A DNA stretch of 64,000 nucleotides, taken from Leyella lascolaii. Its GTDB lineage: Bacteria; Bacteroidota; Bacteroidia; Bacteroidales; Bacteroidaceae. Location: positions 1 through 64,000 of the forward strand of contig NZ_LT556036.1 of NCBI RefSeq assembly GCF_900079775.1, given 5' to 3'. The position numbers and the translations under genes are program-made. This document shows positions 28,458-37,281 of this stretch, one piece after another (the first letter of the stretch is position 1; every line of letters starts with the position of its first letter). The notes beneath the pieces were generated by a model. It searched no databases. It had not been told where the DNA came from and saw only the letters and a list, made by a program, of their open reading frames with translations.

Positions 28458-29141
28458 ATGAGAAAGGCCTTCATAACGATCATCCTGACAGCCTGCTCGG
28501 TCTTTGCCGGCGCACAGACCGACGACCAGTATCGCATGGAAATAGGTGCGGGAGTGGGCATGATGTCTTATGAAGGCGACTTTAACGGCAGTATCCTTAA
28601 GAACATGCAGCCGATGGCGTCGCTCGTGCTGCGCCGTATATTCAATCCGTATATGGGTCTGAAGCTCACCGGAAGCTACGGCAAGCTGAAGGGTTCGTCC
28701 AAAGATGTGCAGACATATTACCCCGACTACAGGGAGAACCAATATGATTTCAGCAATACACTCGCAGATCTGAGTCTGGTGTACGAATACAACTTCTGGC
28801 CATACGGCACCGGACAGGATTATCGCGGGGCAAAAAGAATAACGCCGTTTGTCTTCGCAGGCATCGGTGCCACCTACGCCTCGGGAGGCGGAAAGAATGT
28901 CTTTACGGGCAATATACCTTTAGGTGTGGGTGTGAAATATAAAATAGGAGAAAGGCTGAACCTCGGTCTGGAATGGGCGATGCACTTCTCGCTGAGCGAC
29001 GAACTTGACGGTGTGAAGGACCCCTACGGCATAAAGAGCACCGGACCGTTCAAGAACACCGACTGCTACTCGGCATTGCAGATAACGCTCACATACAGTT
29101 TCATGCCTAAGTGCCGCACTTGTCATAACGACGATGAATGA
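28458..29141 (+). CDS. DUF6089-like outer-membrane beta-barrel protein
   Basis: 227 residues with a signal peptide cleaved after about AGAQ (residue 21). The rest is a small beta-barrel: alternating hydrophobic strands such as YRMEIGAGVGMMSYEG, MASLVLRRIFNPYMGLKLTGSY, LADLSLVYEYNFWPYG, TPFVFAGIGATYASG and ALQITLTYSFMPK. It fits the DUF6089 family, which in Bacteroidetes usually precedes uppS and bamA, as here. Role unknown; position suggests envelope assembly. It is followed 57 nt later by uppS. The C-terminal CRTCHNDDE tail with two Cys is unusual for a barrel end. Confidence 0.82.
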   Translation: MRKAFITIILTACSVFAGAQTDDQYRMEIGAGVGMMSYEGDFNGSILKNMQPMASLVLRRIFNPYMGLKLTGSYGKLKGSSKDVQTYYPDYRENQYDFSNTLADLSLVYEYNFWPYGTGQDYRGAKRITPFVFAGIGATYASGGGKNVFTGNIPLGVGVKYKIGERLNLGLEWAMHFSLSDELDGVKDPYGIKSTGPFKNTDCYSALQITLTYSFMPKCRTCHNDDE

Positions 29142-29198
29142 CGAACGGCTGACACACTGTGGCGTACTCTATTGCTAACAATAAAATATCTGGTTTAT

Positions 29199-29942
29199 AT
29201 GCTTGACGTTTTAGACAGAAACAATGTTCCCCGGCACATTGCAATCATTATGGACGGCAATGGCAGATGGGCTGCCGAACGCGGCAAACCGCGCAGTTTC
29301 GGGCATCAGGCTGGTGTCGACACTGTAAGAAGAATCACCTCGGAGTGTACGCGTCTGGGCGTCAGGTATCTCACGCTCTACACCTTCTCCACAGAGAACT
29401 GGAACAGACCTGCCGGTGAAGTGGCTGCTCTCATGGGGCTTGTACTGTCATCACTCGAGGACGAGATATTCATGAAGAACAACGTGAGGTTCCGTGTCAT
29501 CGGTGATATAGGACGCTTGCCGGAGGAGGTAAGGCGCAAGCTGGCAGAGACGGAAGAGCATACGGCGGGCAATACGGCGATGACCATGGTCGTGGCTCTG
29601 AGCTATTCGGCACGCTGGGAGATAACACGCGCTGTAAGAAACATTGCCGAGCGTGTGGCGGAAAAGGCTCTTTCGCCCGACGACATTGACGAGGATATGG
29701 TGTCGGAGAACCTTGTCACCTCCTTCATGCCGGACCCCGACCTGCTCATAAGAACCGGAGGCGAGGTGAGAGTGAGCAATTATCTGCTGTGGCAGATAGC
29801 CTACAGCGAGCTGTACTTCTGCGACACCTACTGGCCCGATTTCAGCGAGGACGACCTTCACAAGGCTATAATAAGCTATCAGGGACGCCAGCGCCGGTTC
29901 GGAAAGACAGGCGAGCAGGTGGAGGACGGCGACTGCCGCTGA
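29199..29942 (+). CDS. uppS: Isoprenyl transferase (undecaprenyl diphosphate synthase)
   Basis: 247 residues from the ATG at 29199 ([20 protein letters not shown]). Adds isopentenyl units in cis to farnesyl diphosphate to make the C55 carrier for peptidoglycan and polysaccharide synthesis. Motifs: [10 protein letters not shown] with the catalytic Asp, [35 protein letters not shown], and [22 protein letters not shown] followed by AYSELYF. A TTG 27 nt upstream in frame is possible but would add a poorly conserved extension. Flanked by DUF6089 upstream and bamA downstream, the usual Bacteroidetes order, tying lipid-carrier supply to envelope assembly. Confidence 0.97.
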   Translation: MLDVLDRNNVPRHIAIIMDGNGRWAAERGKPRSFGHQAGVDTVRRITSECTRLGVRYLTLYTFSTENWNRPAGEVAALMGLVLSSLEDEIFMKNNVRFRVIGDIGRLPEEVRRKLAETEEHTAGNTAMTMVVALSYSARWEITRAVRNIAERVAEKALSPDDIDEDMVSENLVTSFMPDPDLLIRTGGEVRVSNYLLWQIAYSELYFCDTYWPDFSEDDLHKAIISYQGRQRRFGKTGEQVEDGDCR

Positions 29943-30101
29943 CGGCGGAAGACAGGCATGCATGAAGGCATGCAGGCTTGTTGTGTATAAGGAAATATAA
30001 AAACTGAATGATAATAAACGTGGAACGGCGGACATATCCCGGTGAAACGGAATAGGGAAAGCACTGTTCCTGCTCTTGATGAAAGATTATATTAAGCGAC
30101 T

Positions 30102-32714
30102 ATGAATGTAAGAAAGCTGTTGATTGCCGTGGCAACGCTCGTCTGGAGCGTATGTGCCAGCGCACAGGACAAGATAGTTTATCCCGACATTTCCTATGCC
30201 GGCACACCGAGGACTGTTACCATCGGCGGAATAACGGTGTCTGGAGTTGACGGTTACGAGGACTATATGCTCACCGGAATATCCGGTCTTTCAGTCGGAC
30301 AGACTATCTCCCTGCCGGGCAACGAACTCACCGAGGCTGTCAAGAAATACTGGAATTACAGGCTTTTCTCTGATGTTTCGATTGTTGTCGACTCGCTTGT
30401 CGCCGACAAGGCGTACCTTAACATCAGGCTGCGTGCCAACCCCCGGGTGTCTGAGGTGAACTATATCGGCATCAAGAAGTCGGAGCGTTCCGACATGGAA
30501 GAGAAACTCGGACTGCTCAAGGGACTTCAGGTGACGCCTAACACCCTTGACCGTGCCAAGCTCATCGCAAAGGGTTACTTCGACGAGAAAGGCTTCAAGA
30601 ACGCTGAGATAAACATCATCGAGCGTCCGGATGTGACAAACAAGAATCAGGTTATACTTGATGTCATAATAGACAAAAAGCAGAAGATGAAGGTAAGGAG
30701 CATCATTATTGACGGCAACAAAGCCTTCTCCGACAGCAAGATAAAAGGCGGACTGTTCCGCAAAGGAGCTTTCTCGAAAACCCATGAGGCAGGAAAGCTG
30801 TCCACATTCCTTAAGTCAAAGAAGTTCACTCCGGAACGATGGAAGGCTGACAAGCAGCGTCTCATCGAAAAGTATAACGAGAACGGATACCGCGATGCGG
30901 TGATACTGAAGGACAGTGTATGGAATGTCGACGACCGGCACGTCAATGTTTATGTGAAGGTAGAGGAAGGACAGAAGTACTATCTGCGCAATATCACGTG
31001 GGTGGGAAACACCGTCTATCCTTCAGACCTGCTTGCCAAGGTGTTCGGTATGAAGAAAGGCGACGTCTATAATCAGAAGCTCATGAACAAGCGGCTTAAT
31101 GAAGACGAGGACGCAGTGGGCAACCTGTACTGGAACAACGGCTATATCTTCTATGAGCTCACTCCTGCCGAAATCAATATCGACGGCGACTCAATCGACC
31201 TTGAGATGCGTATCATAGAAAGACAGCAGGCTCGTGTGAGCCGCGTACGTATCAACGGAAACGACCGTCTGTATGAGAACGTGGTGCGCCGCGAGCTAAG
31301 AACGAAGCCGGGCGACCTCTTCTCGAAGGAGTCACTGATGCGTTCGATGCGTGAGATTGCGGCAATGGGACATTTCAATGAGGAAAAAATAAATCCTGAA
31401 CCAGTTCCTAACGAGGACGACGGAACCGTTGACATCAACTGGAATCTGGAGCAGAAGACCAACGACCAGGTCGAGTTCTCGCTCGGATGGGGACAGACCG
31501 GTGTGATAGGACGTGTGGGAGTGAAGCTCACCAACTTCTCCATGCGCAACCTCTTCAACAAGAACCGTGAGCACCGGGGCATCATGCCGATAGGCGACGG
31601 AGAGGTTCTCTCCTTCGGAGCACAGACAAACGGTACTTACTACCAGTCTTACAACGTGAACTATTCCACCAATTGGTTCGGCGGAAAGAGACCTATCCAG
31701 TTCAACGTAGGTGTGTTCTTCTCAAAGCAGACAGACGTGTCGAGCAACTATTACAACAGCGCTTATTTCAATAACTACTACAATTATCTGTACGGATACG
31801 GCAGCAGCATATACAACAACTACGAGAACTATTACGACCCGGACAAGTATGTGCAGCTCTTCGGAGCCTCGATAGGATGGGGCAAGCAGCTCCGCTGGCC
31901 GGACGATTACTTCACTCTGTCGCTGCAGCTCGCCTATACGCGCTACATGCTGAAGAACTGGAGTTACTTCCTTCTTACCAACGGAAACTCCAACAACCTC
32001 AACTTCACCGTGTCGCTCAGCCGTGTCTCCACCGACAGCCAGCTTTTCCCGAGGCGCGGTTCGGAGTTCCTCTTGTCGCTGTCGCTCACTCCGCCATGGT
32101 CGGCGTGGGACAACAAAGACTACAAGAACCTCGCCACAAACTCCCAGTCGCCCAATTTCGACCGCGAGCAGCAGGAGAAATACCGCTGGATAGAGTATCA
32201 CAAGTGGAAGCTGAAGGCAAGAACCTTCACCGCGCTTTCGGGCGGCAACAAGTGCTTCGTGCTCATGACGCGAGTTGAGTTCGGCTTGCTCGGCAGCTAC
32301 AACAAGTACAAGAAGTCACCGTTCGAGACCTACTACATGGGTGGTGACGGTATGACAGGCTACTCCACCGGCTATGCCGAGGAAACGATAGGACTGCGCG
32401 GATACGAGAACGGCTCGCTTACGCCTTACGGATATGAGGGATATGCCTACGACCGCATGACTCTCGAGCTTCGCTATCCGTTCCTGCTCGGCAACACAAC
32501 GATATACGGTCTGACGTTCCTTGAGGCTGGAAACGCATGGAACGACACCAAGAAGTTCAATCCGTTCGACATGAAACGTTCTGCCGGTATAGGTGTCCGC
32601 ATCTTCCTTCCGATGGTCGGCATGATGGGTATCGACTGGGCATACGGTTTCGACAAGGTGTTCGGAGTGAAGGGCGGAAGCAATTTCCACTTCATTCTCG
32701 GACAGGAATTCTGA
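30102..32714 (+). CDS. bamA: Outer-membrane protein assembly factor BamA
   Basis: 870 residues. Signal peptide ends near SAQ (residue ~22). Five POTRA-like repeats fill ~30-440 (for example SVGQTISLPGNELTEAVKKYWNYRLFSDVSI and GNTVYPSDLLAKVFGMKKGDVYNQKLMNKR). The C-terminal 16-strand barrel contains ETIGLRGYENGSLTP, the conserved loop-6 LRGY variant of VRGF, and ends FHFILGQEF with an aromatic terminal residue. It inserts beta-barrel proteins into the outer membrane. A Tyr/Asn-rich insertion around 545-575 (NNYYNYLYGYGSSIYNNYENYY) is probably an extracellular loop. It is followed directly by three Skp-like chaperone genes. Confidence 0.97.
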   Translation: MNVRKLLIAVATLVWSVCASAQDKIVYPDISYAGTPRTVTIGGITVSGVDGYEDYMLTGISGLSVGQTISLPGNELTEAVKKYWNYRLFSDVSIVVDSLVADKAYLNIRLRANPRVSEVNYIGIKKSERSDMEEKLGLLKGLQVTPNTLDRAKLIAKGYFDEKGFKNAEINIIERPDVTNKNQVILDVIIDKKQKMKVRSIIIDGNKAFSDSKIKGGLFRKGAFSKTHEAGKLSTFLKSKKFTPERWKADKQRLIEKYNENGYRDAVILKDSVWNVDDRHVNVYVKVEEGQKYYLRNITWVGNTVYPSDLLAKVFGMKKGDVYNQKLMNKRLNEDEDAVGNLYWNNGYIFYELTPAEINIDGDSIDLEMRIIERQQARVSRVRINGNDRLYENVVRRELRTKPGDLFSKESLMRSMREIAAMGHFNEEKINPEPVPNEDDGTVDINWNLEQKTNDQVEFSLGWGQTGVIGRVGVKLTNFSMRNLFNKNREHRGIMPIGDGEVLSFGAQTNGTYYQSYNVNYSTNWFGGKRPIQFNVGVFFSKQTDVSSNYYNSAYFNNYYNYLYGYGSSIYNNYENYYDPDKYVQLFGASIGWGKQLRWPDDYFTLSLQLAYTRYMLKNWSYFLLTNGNSNNLNFTVSLSRVSTDSQLFPRRGSEFLLSLSLTPPWSAWDNKDYKNLATNSQSPNFDREQQEKYRWIEYHKWKLKARTFTALSGGNKCFVLMTRVEFGLLGSYNKYKKSPFETYYMGGDGMTGYSTGYAEETIGLRGYENGSLTPYGYEGYAYDRMTLELRYPFLLGNTTIYGLTFLEAGNAWNDTKKFNPFDMKRSAGIGVRIFLPMVGMMGIDWAYGFDKVFGVKGGSNFHFILGQEF

Positions 32715-32752
32715 CGGACGGAACATCACGCAGATGTCATTAACAATAAAAC

Positions 32753-32760
32753 AAGGAGGA
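32753..32760 (+). promoter_or_regulatory. Strong Shine-Dalgarno site before ompH-1
   Basis: AAGGAGGA ends 6 nt before the ATG at 32767 and is fully complementary over seven bases to the CCTCCTT tail of the 16S rRNA seen at 201-207. Most genes of this phylum lack such a site; it also fixes the start (MKKILII) in preference to an upstream in-frame ATG at 32734. Confidence 0.75.
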
Positions 32761-32766
32761 CATATT

Positions 32767-33279
32767 ATGAAGAAGATACTTATAATTGCCGTATTGGCGA
32801 TGACAGCCATGACCGCCGGGGCACAGAAGTTTGCCTTGCTCGACATGGAATATATACTGAACAACATCCCTGCCTACGAACGTGCCAACGAACAGCTCAA
32901 CCAGGTTTCGAAGAAGTGGCAGGCGGAGGTGGATGCCATAAGCAACGAGGCGTCCACAATGTATAAGAACTACCAGAACGAGGTAGTGTTCCTCTCTCAG
33001 GAGCAGAAGAAGGAACGTCAGGAGGCGATAATGAATAAGGAGAAGGAGGCGGGTGAGCTTAAGCGCAAGTATTTCGGCCCCGAAGGAGAGCTGTTCAAGA
33101 AGCGCGAGAGCCTCATGACCCCCATACAGGACGAGATATACAACGCCGTGAAGGAGATATCCGAGCTGCGCGGCTATTCGCTCGTGCTCGACCGTGCCAG
33201 CGACACGGGCATCATATTCGGCTCGCCGAAGATAGACATCAGCAACGAGGTGCTCGAGAAGCTGGGCTACTCCAACTGA
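32767..33279 (+). CDS. ompH: OmpH/Skp family periplasmic chaperone (first copy)
   Basis: 170 residues. Signal peptide MKKILIIAVLAMTAMTAGAQ. The mature protein begins KFALLDMEYILNNIPAYERANEQLN, the Skp core strand and start of the first long helix. A charged coiled-coil hairpin of about 90 residues (Gln/Glu/Lys-rich) forms the tentacle, and the C-terminal core strand is ELRGYSLVLDRASDTGIIF. Skp-type trimers hold unfolded outer-membrane proteins on the way to BamA, encoded 52 nt upstream. A perfect Shine-Dalgarno precedes the start. The paralogues at 33354 and 33934 share this plan. Confidence 0.95.
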   Translation: MKKILIIAVLAMTAMTAGAQKFALLDMEYILNNIPAYERANEQLNQVSKKWQAEVDAISNEASTMYKNYQNEVVFLSQEQKKERQEAIMNKEKEAGELKRKYFGPEGELFKKRESLMTPIQDEIYNAVKEISELRGYSLVLDRASDTGIIFGSPKIDISNEVLEKLGYSN

Positions 33280-33353
33280 CGCGCAATGCGGCAGACACCG
33301 CACAGTCAAGTATAAACAAACAGAACAAATAACACAATAAACAAAAAAAGAAA

Positions 33354-33860
33354 ATGAAAAAGCTTATTTTAATGTTGATCATGTTTGCCCCGCTGGCAGC
33401 ATTCGCACAGACACCGAAGTTCGGTCACCTTAACACGCAGGAGATAATGTCGTCCATGCCCGAGCTGATAAAGGTGCGCGGTGAGCTCGAGGCAACTGCA
33501 AAGCAGTATGAGAACGACCTCAAAGCCATGCAGGACGAACTGCAGCGCAAGGCTGCCGAGTACGACAAGAACAAGTCTACCATGAATGAGACAAAGCAGA
33601 AGGAGACAGAGACAGAGCTCATGACCCTTCAGCAGAAGATCCAGCAGGCTTATCAGGACAACTCGGAGGCATTCCAGAAGGCACAGCAGGAGAAGATGCA
33701 GCCCATCACCACAAAGCTTCTCGATGCCATAAAGGCTGTCGGCAAGGCTGGCGGTTACGTCTACATCATGGACCTCTCAGCCGGAATACCTTATGTAAGC
33801 GACACGCTCAGCAAGGACGTTACCGCAGAGGTGAAGGCAGAGCTTAACAAGATGAAGTAA
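33354..33860 (+). CDS. ompH: OmpH/Skp family periplasmic chaperone (second copy)
   Basis: 168 residues with signal peptide ending AFAQ. The core strand is KFGHLNTQEIMSSMPELIKVRGEL. Then comes a long Gln/Lys/Glu coiled-coil hairpin (ENDLKAMQDELQRKAAEYDKNK to QEKMQPITTKL), then core strands GGYVYIMDLSAGIPYVSDTLS. Same fold and expected job as the first copy: chaperoning unfolded outer-membrane proteins. It begins 74 nt after copy 1 and is followed at once by an intrinsic terminator, so the main bamA-ompH transcript probably ends here. Codon use is strongly biased (CAG, AAG), suggesting high expression. Confidence 0.95.
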   Translation: MKKLILMLIMFAPLAAFAQTPKFGHLNTQEIMSSMPELIKVRGELEATAKQYENDLKAMQDELQRKAAEYDKNKSTMNETKQKETETELMTLQQKIQQAYQDNSEAFQKAQQEKMQPITTKLLDAIKAVGKAGGYVYIMDLSAGIPYVSDTLSKDVTAEVKAELNKMK

Positions 33861-33886
33861 GCAACACATAATCAACAACCAACCAT

Positions 33887-33919
33887 ACTGTGCCATCATT
33901 GTCATGGCACAGTTTTTAT
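33887..33919 (+). terminator. Intrinsic terminator after the second ompH
   Basis: Ten-bp perfect stem ACTGTGCCAT (33887-33896) with ATGGCACAGT (33904-33913), 7-nt loop, then TTTTATCTTTT. It separates copies two and three of ompH, only 20 nt before the next ATG. Confidence 0.85.
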
Positions 33920-33933
33920 CTTTTCTGAATATT

Positions 33934-34443
33934 ATGAAAAAGCTGTTCTTTCTGTTAATGTTTTCAGTCATGGTATGCACTTCCCGGGCACAGTCACTGA
34001 GGTATGGCTATTTCAGTCTTGACTCAGTTTTCACTGCCATGCCGGAGTATGCGGTGGCTCAGAAAAACCTCGCTGACCTGCGTGCCAAGTACGACGAGGA
34101 GATGAAACGTGCCGAGGATGAGTTCAACGCCAAGTATGAGGAGTTTCTCGAGACGCAGCGCGACCTGATACCTTCCATTCTGTCCAAGCGTCAGACGGAG
34201 CTTCAGGAGATAATGGAAAAGAACGTCGCTTTCAAGAAAGAGGCTGTCCGGCTGCTCGACGAGGCACGCAAGGACGCTTACGCACCCCTGCGTGAGAGGA
34301 TATTCGAGGCAGTGCGTCGCATAGGACGTGAGCGCGGGTATGCCTTTGTGCTCAATACCGACGGAGACGCATGCCCTTATCTCGACGCCACTTGCGGCGA
34401 GAACATCGCTCCTTTGCTCAGAACGGCACTGAACATACACTGA
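33934..34443 (+). CDS. ompH: OmpH/Skp family periplasmic chaperone (third copy)
   Basis: 169 residues from the ATG at 33934 (MKKLFFLLMFSVMVC). Signal peptide ends SRAQ. The core SLRYGYFSLDSVFTAMPEYAVAQKNL is followed by a shorter charged coiled coil (EEMKRAEDEFNAKYEEFLETQRD to EAVRLLDEARKD) and the C-terminal core GYAFVLNTDGDACPYLD. More divergent than copies one and two. It lies behind a terminator, so it may rely on read-through or an unrecognised promoter. Its stop codon overlaps the murI start (TGATG), which implies translational coupling of an OMP chaperone with a cell-wall precursor enzyme. Confidence 0.92.
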   Translation: MKKLFFLLMFSVMVCTSRAQSLRYGYFSLDSVFTAMPEYAVAQKNLADLRAKYDEEMKRAEDEFNAKYEEFLETQRDLIPSILSKRQTELQEIMEKNVAFKKEAVRLLDEARKDAYAPLRERIFEAVRRIGRERGYAFVLNTDGDACPYLDATCGENIAPLLRTALNIH

Positions 34444-35294
34444 TGATGCGGCACGAAAACATCTTTCCATCAGCCCCGGGACCCATCGGGGTGTTCGACT
34501 CAGGGTACGGAGGGCTCACCGTACTCCATGGCATCCGCCAGCTCCTTCCGGCATACGACTACATGTATCTGGGCGACAATGCGCGCGCGCCTTACGGTTC
34601 GCGCTCGTTCGAAGTGGTTTATCAGTTCACCCGTCAGGCGGTGATAAAGCTCTTCTCCATGGGATGCCATCTTGTGATACTCGGCTGCAACACCGCCTCG
34701 GCAAAGGCTTTGCGCACCATACAGCAGCGCGATCTGCCTGAGCTTGACCCAAAACGGCGCGTGCTCGGCATCATCCGTCCGACGGCGGAGAACATCGGAA
34801 GCCTCACGCGAAGCCGTCATGTGGGCATCCTCGCCACCGAAGGCACCGTGCGGAGCAGGAGCTATTCGCTCGAGATAGGCAAGCTGTTCCCCGACATCAC
34901 AGTGTCCGGTGTGGCATGTCCGTTGTGGGCTGCCATCGTGGAGGCAAACGAGGCGGACAGTCCCGGAGCCGACTATTTCGTGAAGAAACGCATCGACCAG
35001 CTCATGCGTACCGACCCTCTCATCGACACCATCGTGCTCGGCTGCACCCACTATCCGCTCCTTATGAACAGCATAGTGAAGAATGTGCCCGACGGTGTGC
35101 GCATCGTGCCGCAGGGACATTATGTGGCGGAGAGTCTCAGCAACTATCTGGAGCGTCACCGCGACATCGCCGCGAACATAACGCAGGGCGGAACCTGCCG
35201 CTATTTCACCACCGAGAGCGAGGACAAGTTCAGGGAAAACGCGCAGATATTCCTGCACGAGAAGGTGAGCGTGAGCCACGTTGAGCTCGACTGA
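34443..35294 (+). CDS. murI: Glutamate racemase
   Basis: 283 residues from the ATG at 34443, overlapping the ompH-3 stop; an ATG at 34446 is equally possible. Interconverts L- and D-glutamate to supply D-Glu for peptidoglycan. Two-cysteine catalytic pair: LGCNTASAKAL and LGCTHYPLL. Also IGVFDSGYGGLTVL with the conserved Asp-Ser, YLGDNARAPYGSRS, and EGTVRSRSYS. Cytoplasmic, no signal peptide. Last gene of the envelope cluster; a non-coding region with a large hairpin follows. Confidence 0.96.
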   Translation: MMRHENIFPSAPGPIGVFDSGYGGLTVLHGIRQLLPAYDYMYLGDNARAPYGSRSFEVVYQFTRQAVIKLFSMGCHLVILGCNTASAKALRTIQQRDLPELDPKRRVLGIIRPTAENIGSLTRSRHVGILATEGTVRSRSYSLEIGKLFPDITVSGVACPLWAAIVEANEADSPGADYFVKKRIDQLMRTDPLIDTIVLGCTHYPLLMNSIVKNVPDGVRIVPQGHYVAESLSNYLERHRDIAANITQGGTCRYFTTESEDKFRENAQIFLHEKVSVSHVELD

Positions 35295-35612
35295 CTCCTT
35301 CGTCCTGCCATGCCGTCGGTCCGCAGAGAGCCTTCCGCGGCGTCCTTCGCGCTGAGCCGCAATGTGTCATCCGCAGTATAATAACATTGTCTTATGCTGT
35401 AAGATAATCTTTTTTAAGTAGATGTTCTAAATTAATTGCCATCATATTGTGTACTGTTCTGGAGCTGCATTCCAAAGTCCGAAGAGGGAGTGTAGCGGGC
35501 TACACGACCGATGAGACTTTGGGATGAAGCCCTGAACAGCGCACAGGATGATGGCAAAGATATATAACATATTAGTAATTTTATAATATCGGTTAATTTT
35601 GAACAGCTACTT
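35295..35612. other. Intergenic region between murI and a small membrane protein gene
   Basis: No gene seen. The centre holds a 122-nt imperfect hairpin (35436-35557). The rest is AT-rich without a clear TAnnTTTG box. Confidence 0.6.
35436..35557. repeat. Large isolated imperfect hairpin (122 nt)
   Basis: Outer arm TTGCCATCAT (35436-35445) pairs perfectly with ATGATGGCAA (35548-35557). Inside it TGTGTACTGTTC pairs with GAACAGCGCACA (10 of 12), then CCAAAGTC with GACTTTGG, and at the tip TGTAGC with GCTACA. It has no reading frame. The shape fits a REP/IS200-type hairpin, a MITE or a structured RNA. Confidence 0.7.
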
Positions 35613-35825
35613 ATGCAAATGAAACCTGCCTTAAAGCGTCGTCTGGCGCGCTATTTTATCGTATTCATTCTTGTCATGGCGGTCAACGGAGCGGTACGCC
35701 GGATAGTGCCTTACGAGGAATGGAAAGACCTCAATCTGCTTGTCAACGCCGTCGAGTCGCTTCTTGTCACATTGCTGTTCGTCTTGGCTGACAGCGCGAT
35801 ACGCTGTCTCAGAAAGCGCAGTTGA
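35613..35825 (+). CDS. Small two-helix membrane protein, unknown function
   Basis: 70 residues: basic N-terminus (MQMKPALKRRLARY), hydrophobic segment FIVFILVMAVNGAV, a charged loop RRIVPYEEWKDLN, second hydrophobic segment AVESLLVTLLFVLAD and basic end RCLRKRS. The topology with both ends cytoplasmic fits the positive-inside rule. I do not recognise a family. Support for being real is the clean membrane pattern and in-frame start; it lies about 110 nt before the NUDIX gene on the same strand. It could be a species-specific small protein. Confidence 0.6.
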   Translation: MQMKPALKRRLARYFIVFILVMAVNGAVRRIVPYEEWKDLNLLVNAVESLLVTLLFVLADSAIRCLRKRS

Positions 35826-35935
35826 GCCGGAACGCCCTGCCGGTCGCGCCCCCGCAGTGACATCAGAAGGCACTCGCCCGACTGTATTCAGGCACATGCG
35901 GCATATAAGTATACAAAAAACAGACACATCACAAT

Positions 35936-36481
35936 ATGAAAGACATGAAATGGGACGTGCTCCACAGCGAGTACATCATCCGCAGACCGTGGCTCACGGC
36001 ACGCCGCGACAAGGTGAGACTGCCCGACGGCAGAGTGAACGATGAGTATTATGTGCTTGAGTATCCCGACTGGGTCAACGTCATAGCCATCACCCCCGAC
36101 GACCGCTTCGTGCTCGTGAGACAGTATCGCCACGGACTCGGGCGCACGTCGTTCGAGCTGTGTGCCGGTGTGTGCGAGAAGGGTGAGACGCCTGAGGAGT
36201 CCGCCCGTCGCGAGCTGTTTGAGGAAACCGGATATACCGGAGGAGAGTGGCACGAGCTCATGCAGCTCTCTGCCAATGCCTCGACAAACACCAACATCAC
36301 CCGTTGTTTCGTGGCGCGGGGAGTCACGAAGACCGATACGCAGCATCTCGACGCGACAGAGGACGTCGAGGTATACTGTATGGAGCGCAGCCGCGTATAC
36401 GACATGCTCTGCCGGGGCGAGTTCATGCAGTCGCTCATGGCGGCTCCGCTGTGGCGTTTCTTCGCCCTCGACGGCAGGTGA
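35936..36481 (+). CDS. NUDIX hydrolase (ADP-ribose pyrophosphatase-like)
   Basis: 181 residues. The NUDIX box is complete: GVCEKGETPEESARRELFEE followed by TGY, matching GX5EX7REUXEEXGU. The upstream VNVIAITPDDRFVLVRQYRHGLGR and downstream NASTNTNITRCFVARGV segments fit the ADP-ribose pyrophosphatase (NudF-like) branch, which cleaves nucleoside diphosphate sugars. An alternative ATG lies two codons downstream (MKWDVL). Cytoplasmic. It lies apart from other metabolic genes, so the substrate stays open. Confidence 0.88.
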   Translation: MKDMKWDVLHSEYIIRRPWLTARRDKVRLPDGRVNDEYYVLEYPDWVNVIAITPDDRFVLVRQYRHGLGRTSFELCAGVCEKGETPEESARRELFEETGYTGGEWHELMQLSANASTNTNITRCFVARGVTKTDTQHLDATEDVEVYCMERSRVYDMLCRGEFMQSLMAAPLWRFFALDGR

Positions 36482-36720
36482 ACCGGCATCACCGGCGTCT
36501 CCCTGCACCTTCCGCCGCTCCGCACATCCGTAAGACAGGGCAGTAAAAAATCTTTACATCGGCTTTTTGCAATCTGTGAGCGAGGTGCCGCCCCAGCACT
36601 CTACGCATCAGCCGTCCGGGCATGCCGTGCCACCGTTTCCGCTGTTCTTTTATACTATACAGTTGGTATTTCCCTCCTATTCCGGCTCTCCCGTTCTTCC
36701 CGATTGACTTTTTCTCCGTG

Positions 36721-36830
36721 CCAGAAAGGCTCTTGTGTACTGCCGTAAAGCCTTTTCCGTGATGCGGAAAAGCCTCTTTCGCGTTGCGATAAAGCCCGTT
36801 TCGCGGCTCCGAAAAATGATTGTTTCCATG
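36721..36830 (-). repeat. 22-bp-period repeat array, locus D
   Basis: Five exact 22-nt steps from 36721: cores AGAAAGGCTCTTG, GTAAAGCCTTTTCCG, GGAAAAGCCTCTTTCG, ATAAAGCCCGTTTCG and GAAAAATGATTGTTTCC. The unit at 36765 is the closest to the dyad consensus. Degenerate steps may continue leftward to about 36677. Confidence 0.7.
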
Positions 36831-37245
36831 TTGTTTTGTGCAATCGGCTGTGTCACAGCATATTATCTGAAATGCCGAAAATCCGCGTATTTGCCGCCTG
36901 ACAGCTTTCCGCCTGCAAATAAACGGTTCTCGTGAGGATGTCGTTGTTCGAATATTCCGCGACAGTAGACACATTGCGCGGTTATGCATGTCCCTTCAGT
37001 GTGTGGCGTTTGTTATTATATGGTGTACTCGGCAATCCTTCGGAATACTGTTTTTATCACACGTCAGCCTACAGTCGTCATCCGTATAGTGTCATAATCT
37101 TTTCAATGGGCGGCTTCGTTTGAGTTATAGCGATGCGGTTGTTTGCGCCGCCCGGGTGCTCATTACAGGCAGTCCGTAATGTCAGCCGTGGTCTTATTTT
37201 GTTTCTTTTAAATATCCGCCATACCGTAATTTCAAAAAAAATGTG

Positions 37246-37253
37246 TAAGTTTG
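37246..37253 (+). promoter_or_regulatory. -7 promoter box of the DJ-1 family gene
   Basis: TAAGTTTG followed by CAATTGAAC, matching TAnnTTTG; predicted transcription start is about 20 nt before the ATG at 37282. No convincing -33 box. Confidence 0.6.
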
Positions 37254-37281
37254 CAATTGAACATAACCAATAAAAGAGACA

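Larger units (their letters stand above)
36482..37281. other. Intergenic region with inverted repeat element (locus D) and DJ-1 promoter
   Basis: 800 nt with no credible gene. Contains a 22-bp-period array at 36721-36830, then on the opposite strand the AAATACGCGGATTTTC landmark (36877-36892) and CACGAGAA (36927-36934), that is, the same landmarks as loci A and E but inverted. A -7 box TAAGTTTG at 37246-37253 precedes the DJ-1 family gene by about 30 nt. Confidence 0.65.
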
